Shown here piece by piece: positions 52,111-60,267 of a DNA stretch of 62,115 bases. The position numbers and the translations under genes are program-made. The notes beneath the pieces were generated by a model. The model ran no database searches. It saw nothing but the letters and a program-made list of their open reading frames with translations, and was not told the origin of the DNA. The stretch covers positions 1 to 62,115 of the forward strand of contig CALIZB010000035.1 of assembly GCA_938028625.1 (NCBI GenBank), written 5' to 3'. Source of the stretch: an uncultured Bacteroidia bacterium (GTDB taxonomy: Bacteria > Bacteroidota > Bacteroidia > JANWVE01). Every line of letters begins with the position of its first letter. The first letter of the stretch is position 1.

Positions 52111-52989
52111 ATGATGTCAAGTATTAAAAATACAGCTATTAACAGTAATATAAGGAGTTTTTTATATGTAATACTGGGTATTTTTTCAGCGGCATTTGGT
52201 TTAAAGGGCTTTTTAGCAGGTAGCAATTTTATTGATGGTGGGGCAACAGGTATTTCTATGCTTATTTCTATACTATCCAAAACGCCATTATGGTTATGGA
52301 TTTTATTACTTAATATTCCTTTCATTTTTTTAGGTTACAGGGTAATAGGAAGAGATTTTGCTACTCGCACTGCATTAGCCATTACAGGACTTACCTTAGT
52401 AGTAGCTTTTGTTCATTTTCCAATTATCACTCAAGACAAACTGCTGATAGCTATATTCGGAGGGTTTTTTCTCGGCGCAGGCATTGGTTTTTCGGTGCGG
52501 GGAAGTGCGGTGATAGATGGCACTGAAGTTTTAGCTATATTTTTAGCCCGAAGGTTCAATACTACCATAGGAGATATTATTCTGGTTATTAATATACTCA
52601 TTTTCTTGACAGCGGCTTATTTACTTTCCACAGAAGCGGCACTTTATTCCATGATTACCTACCTTGCCGCATCTAAAACATTAGATTTTGTTGTAGAAGG
52701 AATAGAAGAGTATATCGGTGTTATTATTATCTCACCGCACAGTGAACAAATTCGCTTAATGATTATTCAAGAAATGCGCAGAGGAGTCACTTTATATTCA
52801 GGCAAGCGAGGATATGGTTCTCACGGACACCGACAGGAAATAGATATTGTATATACTGTAATTACAAGATTAGAACTATCTAAACTCAAAGCAGAAATAG
52901 ATAAAATAGACACAGAGGCTTTTGTTGTTATAAGCAGCGTAAAAGATGTTAAAGGCGGATTGGTTAAAAAAAGACCTCTCAAACATTAA
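52111..52989 (+). CDS. YitT family membrane protein
   Basis: A 292-residue protein with five to six helices in the N-terminal YitT/DUF161 part (FLAGSNFIDGGATGISMLISILSKTPLWLW, FGGFFLGAGIGFSVRGSAVIDGTEVLA) and a C-terminal cytosolic DUF2179 domain (VIIISPHSEQIRLMIIQEMRRGVTLYSGKRGYG and VYTVITRLELSKLKAEIDKID). The family is conserved; its substrate is not established. It starts three bases after the TrpF-like gene and is probably co-transcribed. Confidence 0.92.
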   Translation: MMSSIKNTAINSNIRSFLYVILGIFSAAFGLKGFLAGSNFIDGGATGISMLISILSKTPLWLWILLLNIPFIFLGYRVIGRDFATRTALAITGLTLVVAFVHFPIITQDKLLIAIFGGFFLGAGIGFSVRGSAVIDGTEVLAIFLARRFNTTIGDIILVINILIFLTAAYLLSTEAALYSMITYLAASKTLDFVVEGIEEYIGVIIISPHSEQIRLMIIQEMRRGVTLYSGKRGYGSHGHRQEIDIVYTVITRLELSKLKAEIDKIDTEAFVVISSVKDVKGGLVKKRPLKH

Positions 52990-53011
52990 ATTTATAGTAT
53001 TGAAAACTGTT

Positions 53012-53638
53012 TTATATGGTAATAACGATAGGTTCAAAAGATTTTTTATACTTTCTATTTAACACAGACGCATTGACAAAGGTACACCCATTTTGTGCGT
53101 ATATTCCGTAAGCCTCATGAATATGTCCAAATACATGCAGTTTTAATTGATTGAGTGTATTTATGGTATTCATTAAATCCGCACACCCTACATTATGCCC
53201 TTTGTAGGTGGTATCTAAAATGTTTTTTGGAGGTCCATGAGTAATAAGGACATTCGTATGCAAAGGAATTTTCTGCCAATAAGCCGCAATTTCCTCTCCT
53301 CTATTCTTTCCAAAAGACCAATTAAAGAACTTGGGCGTATAAGGTGAACCCCAAAAGTACAGATGTTCTATCTCAACTCCGCTGTCCTCTAAATAAATCA
53401 TATTTGAAGGTACATTTTGTATAATTTTTTCTTTTTCTTTTTCAAATGCTTTGTCATGATTTCCTGCAACAAAAATTTTATACTTGTGAGGTAGTTCACT
53501 ATACCAAAGTAAAAAATCATCTATTTCTTGCCAACTTCCTGTGCGACTAAAATCTCCTGCATGTATCAGCACATCACCTGCAGGAACATCTGTACTGTGA
53601 TGCTGTCCGTGTGTATCTGACAGGCATATAATCTGCAT
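53012..53638 (-). CDS. Metallophosphoesterase (MPPED-like)
   Basis: A 208-residue calcineurin-like phosphoesterase. Metal-binding motifs are complete: LSDTHGQH, LIHAGDFS, VAGNHDKAF, LITHGPP and VFGHIHEAYG. The short form and the WGSPYTPKFFNW segment match the MPPED1/2 (239AB-type) group, whose members have modest phosphodiesterase activity. It lies three bases after the winged-helix gene on the same strand. Its natural substrate is unknown. Confidence 0.92.
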   Translation of the reverse strand: MQIICLSDTHGQHHSTDVPAGDVLIHAGDFSRTGSWQEIDDFLLWYSELPHKYKIFVAGNHDKAFEKEKEKIIQNVPSNMIYLEDSGVEIEHLYFWGSPYTPKFFNWSFGKNRGEEIAAYWQKIPLHTNVLITHGPPKNILDTTYKGHNVGCADLMNTINTLNQLKLHVFGHIHEAYGIYAQNGCTFVNASVLNRKYKKSFEPIVITI

Positions 53639-53641
53639 GGT

Positions 53642-54337
53642 TTATTTCTTTTTTGGCTTGACTACCTTTTTAACCACAGGAGTTTTTGTTTTTTCTACAG
53701 ATGCACTTTCTTTTTGTACGGTTTCTGTTTCCGTTTTTATTTTTTTCTCTTGGGTATAAGTCCTCTCCTCATTATCATTTGTCTTATGATTCTCTTTGTC
53801 TTTTCTTATTTTTATTTTGAGAGCATTCTTATTGGCTGAGGAATAAGACTTGGGCTTTTTACCTATACCTAATTTTGCTTTTACCTTTCTCCAATTTGCT
53901 TGTACTTTTTGTGTAATCTCCACCGCTTTGTCAAGGTTAAGATGTACCCAGTAATGCTGTTTATTTTTAAGCATACCTGCATCTACAACCATAATCAGCC
54001 CAAGCTCTGAAAGTCGTTTGAACGCCCTGTTTACAGGTTTGTACCCTATACAAAAAGCGTACTGATAATACTGATAATTGGTAAGCATAGGTACATCTCT
54101 GTATTCCCATGTACCGTCAGTCAACTGAACAGGCATATACCATAAAATAATTCTGTGCAAAAGGTGTGCGGCTATTATATGAGCATAGTCTGGCTGAGAA
54201 CTGGGCTTTTCCTCACCGCGCAACAGTGAGTACCACCTGTTAGGAACAGAACGTACATCAATCTGGGTGAGTTTTTTGAAGGTTTCAGGGAGGTCTTCAA
54301 AATTTTTGGCGGTTTTTATACTTTCGTCAGTGTTCAT
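53642..54337 (-). CDS. Winged-helix DNA-binding protein with lysine-rich tail
   Basis: A 231-residue protein. Residues 40-140 resemble a replication-initiator-type or phage-like winged helix (AHIIAAHLLHRIILWYMPVQLTDGTWEYRDVP then YYQYAFCIGYKPVNRAFKRLSELGLI, a helix-turn-helix ending in KRLxELGLI). From about 150 it is a basic, low-complexity tail rich in Lys, Glu and Thr that could bind DNA non-specifically. The start at 54337 is the ATG; the longer frame begins in the -7-like TTATTTTTG. No phage genes surround it. Specific function unknown. Confidence 0.65.
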   Translation of the reverse strand: MNTDESIKTAKNFEDLPETFKKLTQIDVRSVPNRWYSLLRGEEKPSSQPDYAHIIAAHLLHRIILWYMPVQLTDGTWEYRDVPMLTNYQYYQYAFCIGYKPVNRAFKRLSELGLIMVVDAGMLKNKQHYWVHLNLDKAVEITQKVQANWRKVKAKLGIGKKPKSYSSANKNALKIKIRKDKENHKTNDNEERTYTQEKKIKTETETVQKESASVEKTKTPVVKKVVKPKKK

Positions 54338-54390
54338 AAATCTTATGTTATGCAAAAATAATAAAATTTGCGTGTTCAGGATTATTTTCT

Positions 54391-55263
54391 TTACTTTATT
54401 CCTTTCTCTTCTACCTGAATAACTTCTTTTTCAGTTACACTGCTTCCTGCTTTGTTGATAAAAGCAACTACATGGCAGTTTTTAGCGTTCCACGCACTAT
54501 TTAATATGTAAGAATAATTTTTAGTAAAAGTTGTTCCTGCATTAGCTATTCCCCCTGTGCTTATTTCATCTCCCCAAGTACTATTTACAGCACCTCTTAA
54601 TACATGCCTATGAACATAATCAGGGACATTTTCAGGGATTTTACTATAATCTTTTTGCATGCTTATGCAACTATCTTCTGTAATATATACTGCTAATTTG
54701 TAATCACCTGTAAGCGTTTTAAGGAACTTTCCTTCTACCTTTATATTTACCTGTCTTGTACTTTCATTGTATTGATTAGTAATTTTAAGTGAAGCGTCAG
54801 GCGGGGTGCTAATGATAGAGGCGATTTTTGCGCCCCAATCGTCTTTATCTAAGGCAGGACTTACATTATCAAAGGCTTTTCTGTTTACAAAACCTTTGGG
54901 TAGTCCAAGGGCGTCAAAAGGACCAAAAGTGCCATCTATTTCTTGTCCTGTGGGGGTTCTGTAATCCGTAACATAGCCATTTCCCAAGTCTAACTTTGCA
55001 AAAGAACTCAGATGTATACTCATAATCACTAATTTATTCCCATAGGTATTAGATAAACTATGTGCAATTTCATGTGCGCGCGGGCAGTTTCCGCACTTGT
55101 GTCCTGTAAAATCTTCCAGAAGAACTTTCCTTACGGCAACAGTATCTGAACTTCCACCCCCGCCATTACTGGCAGTTTCTCTGTATGGTTTTTCTATAAC
55201 ATCACAACGGTTAAACACTAAAACCACGACTAATGCAATTAATAATAGCACCCAGCGTTTCAT
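54391..55263 (-). CDS. Omp28-related lipoprotein with CxxC
   Basis: A 290-residue outer-membrane lipoprotein. The signal is MKRWVLLLIALVVVLVFNRC, with the lipidated Cys20. The mature domain belongs to the Omp28 family: LLEDFTGHKCGNCPRAHEIAHSLSNTYGNKLVIMSIH, a thioredoxin-like segment with a CxxC pair, then PFDALGLPKGFVNRK and a C-terminal beta region. The CxxC suggests redox chemistry at the cell surface, though Omp28 function is not settled. The start is the ATG at 55263, giving a proper lipobox. Divergent from the OmpA gene. Confidence 0.88.
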   Translation of the reverse strand: MKRWVLLLIALVVVLVFNRCDVIEKPYRETASNGGGGSSDTVAVRKVLLEDFTGHKCGNCPRAHEIAHSLSNTYGNKLVIMSIHLSSFAKLDLGNGYVTDYRTPTGQEIDGTFGPFDALGLPKGFVNRKAFDNVSPALDKDDWGAKIASIISTPPDASLKITNQYNESTRQVNIKVEGKFLKTLTGDYKLAVYITEDSCISMQKDYSKIPENVPDYVHRHVLRGAVNSTWGDEISTGGIANAGTTFTKNYSYILNSAWNAKNCHVVAFINKAGSSVTEKEVIQVEEKGIK

Positions 55264-55435
55264 ACATACAAAAATACAAAAAAAATAATTTGAACGTAAC
55301 CGTAAGAACATAATTTGTTTTTCATAAAATCTGTATTCCTTATTTATTCAAAAAACTCAAACCCCTGTAACAGGTTCAGCACAGCCAAAAGCAATATTTT
55401 TTCAGAAAGTATAGACTGAAAAATAAAAAATACCT

Positions 55436-55443
55436 TATCTTTG
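55436..55443 (+). promoter_or_regulatory. -7 element of the PorE-like OmpA gene
   Basis: TATCTTTG at 55436-55443, 34 bases before the ATG; no -33 TTG at standard spacing is apparent. Confidence 0.5.
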
Positions 55444-55477
55444 CAATAGTTTTTTATTCATTGGATATTATCTTGGT

Positions 55478-57100
55478 ATGTTAAATAAAGTGATATATGT
55501 ATTTGGAATAACTTTTTTTACCCTTACTTGCTACTCTGCTTTTAAGTTTAGTTCAGTAAATGTAGGTGGTTCTGTTATGGACACTGGTAATAAAGTGTTT
55601 CAAGATAAAGTTTCTCATAAAAATCAAAAATTTACACCACTTAATATCCATGATATGATTGTAGTAGAACATGTTTCTGAATTATGCTCTCCTTATGACG
55701 ACTATGAAACTGCTTTCCGCGATGATAACTCTATTCTTTTTACTTCCACTCGCCCCGGCGGAGTAGGGGGTGAAGATATATGGTCCTCTAAAAAAGACCC
55801 AAGTACAGGCAAATGGAGTGAACCTAAAAATGTAACTATATTTAATACTAGAGAAAATGAAGGTAGCCCTTTTGTAACGGCTGACGGTAGTCGTGTGTAT
55901 TTAACCCGAGATGCAGGTAAAGACAGGATGTGTGATATTTTTGTAAGTGATATATCTGGTGGTAAACCTAGTAGTCCACGGTCTTTATCTGGTGGTGTAA
56001 ATTCTAATTCATGGGACGCGCATCCTTGCGTTTCGCCTGATGGTAGATATTTAGTATTCTCTTCACTTCGTAGTGGCGGATTCGGGCAACATGACATTTA
56101 TATTTGTGAAAAACAAGGAGATACATGGAGCACCCCGAAGAATATGGGAAGTACTATCAATACGGCTTTTTCAGAAATATCACCTTTCATAACGCAAGAC
56201 GGCAGTAGTTATGTACTTTATTTTACTTCTAACGGACAAAAAAGAGCAGACGCTTACGATATTTATCGTTCTTTCTTGATTGGTTCAGAATGGTCTACCC
56301 CCGAAAAACTGCAGTTCCCCGTTAATACAGAAGCTGATGAAAAATACTTTTGTATCACTCCAAGCGGTGAATATGGCTATTTTGCTTCTAACCGTAGAGG
56401 TATTACAGGTACAAAAGACAGTAAAGGCGCACATGATATTTACAGAGTAAAAATGAGTTATCTTAAAAAAGATAAAATGGTTAATGTTACAGGGCAAGTT
56501 TCTGACGCTACTTCCAATGCAGGTATCAATGCTAAAATCATCATTACTGATATTACCAAAAACGCTATTAACCAAACTATAACAGCAGACGCATCAGGGC
56601 GATTTAAATCTAATCTCCCCGTAGGACGCACTTATGTTATTCAGGTATCCAAAGATGGCTATATCTTTACCACAGATAACTTCACTATCCCTGATAACGC
56701 CAATGACTTTACAATACCCGCCTTTAAACTGACCAAAAAAGGCGTAGGTGCAAAAGGTACTCTCAAAAATATCGTATTCATGGACGCAAAGAGCAACCAA
56801 ATCAATGTAAAAGCCTCTCAGAAAGAATTAGAATTCCTCGTCAATCTTATGTTAGATAATCCTGACCTGAAAGTAAAAATTATAGGACATGTAGCCAACG
56901 ATATGTCCGCTGACTTAGCCAATAAACTTTCTTATGAACGCGCCGCAGCAGTGGTCAATTATCTTGTAAGAAACAACATAAATGTTTCCCGTTTGAAAGC
57001 AGAAGGAATGGGTTCTAAACAACCTATTGCAGATAACGGTACTCCCGAAGGCAGAAAAGCTAATCAACGCATTGAATTTGTGATTACGAGTGACGAATAA
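55478..57100 (+). CDS. OmpA-domain protein with PD40 propeller (PorE-like)
   Basis: A 540-residue envelope protein. Order: N-terminal signal, a WD40-like PD40 beta-propeller (about 70-330: NSILFTSTRPGGVGGEDIW, GRYLVFSSLRSGGFGQHDIY, YFASNRRG), a carboxypeptidase-regulatory-like domain (about 335-410: VNVTGQVSDATSNAGINAKI) and a C-terminal OmpA peptidoglycan-binding domain (about 425-540: PDLKVKIIGHVAND, LSYERAAAVVNYLV, GMGSKQPIADN). PorE, which anchors type IX secretion to peptidoglycan, has TPR, WD40, CRD and OmpA parts; this protein has all except the TPR. It is convergent with the SUMF1-like gene, six bases apart. Confidence 0.88.
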   Translation: MLNKVIYVFGITFFTLTCYSAFKFSSVNVGGSVMDTGNKVFQDKVSHKNQKFTPLNIHDMIVVEHVSELCSPYDDYETAFRDDNSILFTSTRPGGVGGEDIWSSKKDPSTGKWSEPKNVTIFNTRENEGSPFVTADGSRVYLTRDAGKDRMCDIFVSDISGGKPSSPRSLSGGVNSNSWDAHPCVSPDGRYLVFSSLRSGGFGQHDIYICEKQGDTWSTPKNMGSTINTAFSEISPFITQDGSSYVLYFTSNGQKRADAYDIYRSFLIGSEWSTPEKLQFPVNTEADEKYFCITPSGEYGYFASNRRGITGTKDSKGAHDIYRVKMSYLKKDKMVNVTGQVSDATSNAGINAKIIITDITKNAINQTITADASGRFKSNLPVGRTYVIQVSKDGYIFTTDNFTIPDNANDFTIPAFKLTKKGVGAKGTLKNIVFMDAKSNQINVKASQKELEFLVNLMLDNPDLKVKIIGHVANDMSADLANKLSYERAAAVVNYLVRNNINVSRLKAEGMGSKQPIADNGTPEGRKANQRIEFVITSDE

Positions 57101-57106
57101 CTGACA

Positions 57107-58669
57107 CTATTTTGGTTGCGGTACAAGTGTATTCCAGTCGGTAAAAATAAGCGCACCTGCATTTTTTTCAGGAAAATTGGGTTCAAAACGTACCCCAAGC
57201 ACATCTTTGTATAGGCGAGATAACGTGTACATCCATTCGTCAGCACGATAGCCCACATACCGCAAATGAAAAGCATCTAAATTGGTTTTAGCCGCGCGTA
57301 TGTATACAGGTCTGTGAATACCTTTGGCAAAATCCTCAAATCCACGTTGTAACGTTTTATATTTGATATTGATATTTTTATCGCCTGCGTACTGTGGAGG
57401 TCCTTTTTCCATGAGTACATTCTGCCAATGATAAGCCATAGGATTATTAAACCATCTCGGAAAGGAACAAGATGCAAAACCACTTTCTGACGCCATAATT
57501 CCCGTTAAAAACAACGGATGTACTTTGTATTTTTGGGTAACGTCTACAATCAGTTGTGCCATTTCTTTGGGTGTAATAATTTTTTGCCCATCAATAGCTT
57601 CATGAAAATACAAACAATTTGGATAAAAATCATGAATGTACAGTGCTAAACGCTCTATAAATGCCTGTGAATAACAGTCTAACGGAGTGGGATTTTCATA
57701 ATGAGAGGTTTCATACTTATAGAAATCATGTTGTACTTTTGGAATAAGCTGTACCTTGTTTTTATCCGCAGGGATATTTGCCTTGATAGGACGTACACAA
57801 CGAAAACCGATTTCATAATTGTAATTGCTTGGTGCATTATAGCTTCTGTAATGTACGGTTAAAAACTTAGGTGAAGGACTTCCCCATGAACCGCCACGCA
57901 TTACTTTGGTTCGTCCTGTTTTAGGTCCTTTGGGATTATATCTTGGGCTGTTTTTGTAATAATTTTCATCATACCAGTCATTGCACCACTGCCATACGTT
58001 GCCGCTCATATTGTATAATCCGTAGCCATTTTGTTTTTGTGATTTTACCGTTGCCAGACGCCACCAATTACCTATCTTGAAACCTCTTTCTGTATCATAA
58101 TTAGCATATTCATCTTTAAATTCATCTCCCCATGGATAGTTTTTTTGATGCAGTCCTCCTCTTGCGGCATACTCCCACTCCGCTTCTGTGGGCAAACGAT
58201 AACCATTTGCTGTGCTGTCCCATTCATATACAGGATAGCCCCATGCGTCTAATTTATCCGTTTTTTTGTAAGCAGGAGTTAAACCTTCTTTTTTACTCCG
58301 CCAATTACAAAAATCTGCCGCATGATACCAACTTACCCCACTTACAGGCTGTTCAGGCTGATGATACGTTTCATAATACCAATACTTAGCTACTGTTCCG
58401 CCTTCGTTCACATACTGTTCAAAATCAGAGTAAATGACAGGGCATTCGTCCATATAAAAAGCAGAAACAAAAACCGTATGCGTATCTTTTCCTGAACCCA
58501 TTACAAAACTGCCCGAAGGTATTTTTACCATCTTCTTTAAACCGTAATATTCGTTAGGTGCGGTATATTCTGTCAGTTTGTACATCTTGTTTTTATCTTG
58601 CTTTTTACCTTTACAAGAGATTAACAAAAGTGCAATCATCACAAACACAAATGAAAAAATCTGCTTCAT
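57107..58669 (-). CDS. SUMF1-like lipoprotein fused to a glucosaminidase-like domain
   Basis: A 520-residue lipoprotein (MKQIFSFVFVMIALLLISC, Cys19). The N-terminal half (about 50-305) is a formylglycine-enzyme-like domain: MVKIPSGSFVMGSG, FYMDECPVIYSDFEQYV, PVSGVSWYHAADFCNW, YRLPTEAEWEYAARGG, YPWG, GLYNMSGNVWQWCNDWY and IGFRCVRP. The catalytic cysteines of true FGE are missing, as in GldJ/GldK of type IX secretion. The C-terminal half (about 340-520) has FLTGIMASESGFASCSFPRWFNNP, with a possible catalytic Glu, and YKTLQRGFEDFAKGI, resembling glucosaminidase or lytic transglycosylase domains. The start is the ATG at 58669. Confidence 0.8.
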   Translation of the reverse strand: MKQIFSFVFVMIALLLISCKGKKQDKNKMYKLTEYTAPNEYYGLKKMVKIPSGSFVMGSGKDTHTVFVSAFYMDECPVIYSDFEQYVNEGGTVAKYWYYETYHQPEQPVSGVSWYHAADFCNWRSKKEGLTPAYKKTDKLDAWGYPVYEWDSTANGYRLPTEAEWEYAARGGLHQKNYPWGDEFKDEYANYDTERGFKIGNWWRLATVKSQKQNGYGLYNMSGNVWQWCNDWYDENYYKNSPRYNPKGPKTGRTKVMRGGSWGSPSPKFLTVHYRSYNAPSNYNYEIGFRCVRPIKANIPADKNKVQLIPKVQHDFYKYETSHYENPTPLDCYSQAFIERLALYIHDFYPNCLYFHEAIDGQKIITPKEMAQLIVDVTQKYKVHPLFLTGIMASESGFASCSFPRWFNNPMAYHWQNVLMEKGPPQYAGDKNINIKYKTLQRGFEDFAKGIHRPVYIRAAKTNLDAFHLRYVGYRADEWMYTLSRLYKDVLGVRFEPNFPEKNAGALIFTDWNTLVPQPK

Positions 58670-58723
58670 AATGCGAAATAACAAAAAACCGTATAATAGC
58701 CGCTTATAATATCATTCAAAACC

Positions 58724-59677
58724 TTAACGCAAATAGTTACTAGTTTTTATTCTATGGTTTTTTATCTGTTGTACAGCCTGCAAACTGCGTGGCGTAGGGC
58801 GTACTAAAATATCTTCTTCTATACCAATAATCCGTGATGTGTCTTGTAAACAAGGTAAAACTTTCATTTCAGGATACAGGGAAAGTAAAGTTTCTTTTAT
58901 TTTGTTTTTTTGAGTTTTACTGACAATGATATACTCAGGGCGCTGAGCTAATACAAACTCACGTGTAAGTACAGGATAAGCTGTATTTGTAATACCGCTT
59001 GCAATATTCTCTCCCCCTGCTAATCGTATTACATCATTCATAAAACTGTTTTTGCCTGCTGTGTACAAAGGTTGCGTACCTATAACTAACCACATCTTTG
59101 GGCGTTTGAGAATACTTTCTTGACTGTATTTTTCAAGAATATTTTCTATACTGTCTGCGAGGAAATTTGCTTTCTTTTCTGTTTTCAAAAGTTTTCCCAA
59201 AAGTTGCATACTTCGGGGTATGTCTTTGAGAGTAGAGTAATTGATAAAAAATACAGGAATATTGTGTGGCTTGAACTGTTCTGTGATTTTTACACTCATT
59301 ACTTCGGTAGAGGTTAAAATAAGGTCAGGTTGTAAGGCTAATACCTGCTCTGTGCTTACATTGGGATATACCACTAATTTTTTAGGGTGTTTTTGTGCCG
59401 CTTCGGGATAATTACAGTGTTCTGTAACCGCTACTAATTTATCTTCCGCTCCAATAGTATAGAGGATTTCTGTAATACTGGGTACTAAACACACCACACG
59501 CTTTGGATTTTCCCTGAATACATGCGTTTGCTGTACATCATCAGTGAAAGATAAATCAGCATTTGGCTTTTTTGGGGTTGTACAGGCTGAATGAAAGGCA
59601 ATATATGCAAACAAAGATACTGTGAAAAGTATTTCTCTCCTGTTTCTCTGTACAAATTTTTTTTCTGTGATTTGCAT
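58724..59677 (-). CDS. BtuF/FepB-like helical-backbone metal receptor lipoprotein
   Basis: A 317-residue periplasmic binding protein for an ABC transporter of cobalamin or ferric siderophore. Lobes carry RVVCLVPSITEILYTIGAEDKLVAVTEHCNYP, LQPDLILTSTEVMS and the long backbone helix between about residues 170 and 190; WLVIGTQPLYTAGKNSFMNDVIRLAGGENI is family-typical. The N-terminus has AFHSAC with a lipidation Cys near residue 32. No permease or ATPase gene is beside it. Divergent from DUF1599. Confidence 0.88.
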   Translation of the reverse strand: MQITEKKFVQRNRREILFTVSLFAYIAFHSACTTPKKPNADLSFTDDVQQTHVFRENPKRVVCLVPSITEILYTIGAEDKLVAVTEHCNYPEAAQKHPKKLVVYPNVSTEQVLALQPDLILTSTEVMSVKITEQFKPHNIPVFFINYSTLKDIPRSMQLLGKLLKTEKKANFLADSIENILEKYSQESILKRPKMWLVIGTQPLYTAGKNSFMNDVIRLAGGENIASGITNTAYPVLTREFVLAQRPEYIIVSKTQKNKIKETLLSLYPEMKVLPCLQDTSRIIGIEEDILVRPTPRSLQAVQQIKNHRIKTSNYLR

Positions 59678-59701
59678 AGTTGCAAGTATAGCATTTATCT
59701 T

Positions 59702-59730
59702 TTGTACCTGTGTATTTTTCTGTATTTTTG
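59702..59730 (+). promoter_or_regulatory. Promoter of DUF1599-pabB
   Basis: TTG at 59702-59704, 18-base spacer, TATTTTTG at 59723-59730; the ATG follows after six bases at 59737, a near-leaderless arrangement. Confidence 0.75.
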
Positions 59731-59736
59731 CTCATC

Positions 59737-60267
59737 ATGAACACAACCGTTGAACAGTATAAAACACAAATAGCACAATGTAAAGATATTTTTATGAAAA
59801 AAGCACAAGATTATGGCACTTCGTGGCAGATTTTACGGCTTCCTTCCCTTACAGACCAGATTTACATAAAGTTGCTTCGTATACGTAACATAGAAGAAAC
59901 AAAAACACAAAAAATTGAAGATAGTATCATCTGTGAATATCAGGGCGTTGTAAATTATTGTATAATCGCATTACTTAAAATTCATTATTCAGATGCAGAT
60001 TTTTCAAATTTATTGCTTTTATCCAAAAAATATGATGAACAGGTACAGAGAGTTCTGGATTTGATGCAAAATAAAAATCAGGATTATGGAGAAGCATGGC
60101 GCGTGATGCGTGTAAGCAGTCTTACGGATTTATGTCTTATGAAAATACAGCGGCTTAAATCTATCGAAGATAATAATGGCAAAACCATAGCTTCGGAAGG
60201 GGCAGAAGCCAACTATATGGACATTATGAACTACTGCGTATTTGCACTTATTCGTTTATGCAATTAG
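59737..60267 (+). CDS. DUF1599 tandem-domain protein
   Basis: A 176-residue protein made of two homologous halves: CKDIFMKKAQDYGTSWQILRLPSLTDQIYIKLLRIRNIEE and VLDLMQNKNQDYGEAWRVMRVSSLTDLCLMKIQRLKSIED, each with K-x-x-DYGxxWxxxRxxSLTD. This is DUF1599 (nucleotide-modification-associated domain 1), thought to act on nucleotides or modified bases. The start at 59737 is the ATG; the longer frame begins in the promoter. It overlaps pabB by ten bases, an unusual partner. Confidence 0.88.
   Translation: MNTTVEQYKTQIAQCKDIFMKKAQDYGTSWQILRLPSLTDQIYIKLLRIRNIEETKTQKIEDSIICEYQGVVNYCIIALLKIHYSDADFSNLLLLSKKYDEQVQRVLDLMQNKNQDYGEAWRVMRVSSLTDLCLMKIQRLKSIEDNNGKTIASEGAEANYMDIMNYCVFALIRLCN

Noticed and set aside
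55702-56097. 131-codon minus-strand frame in the OmpA/PD40 gene
   Set aside because: Shadow of the repeated propeller blades; low-complexity Ser/Pro content.
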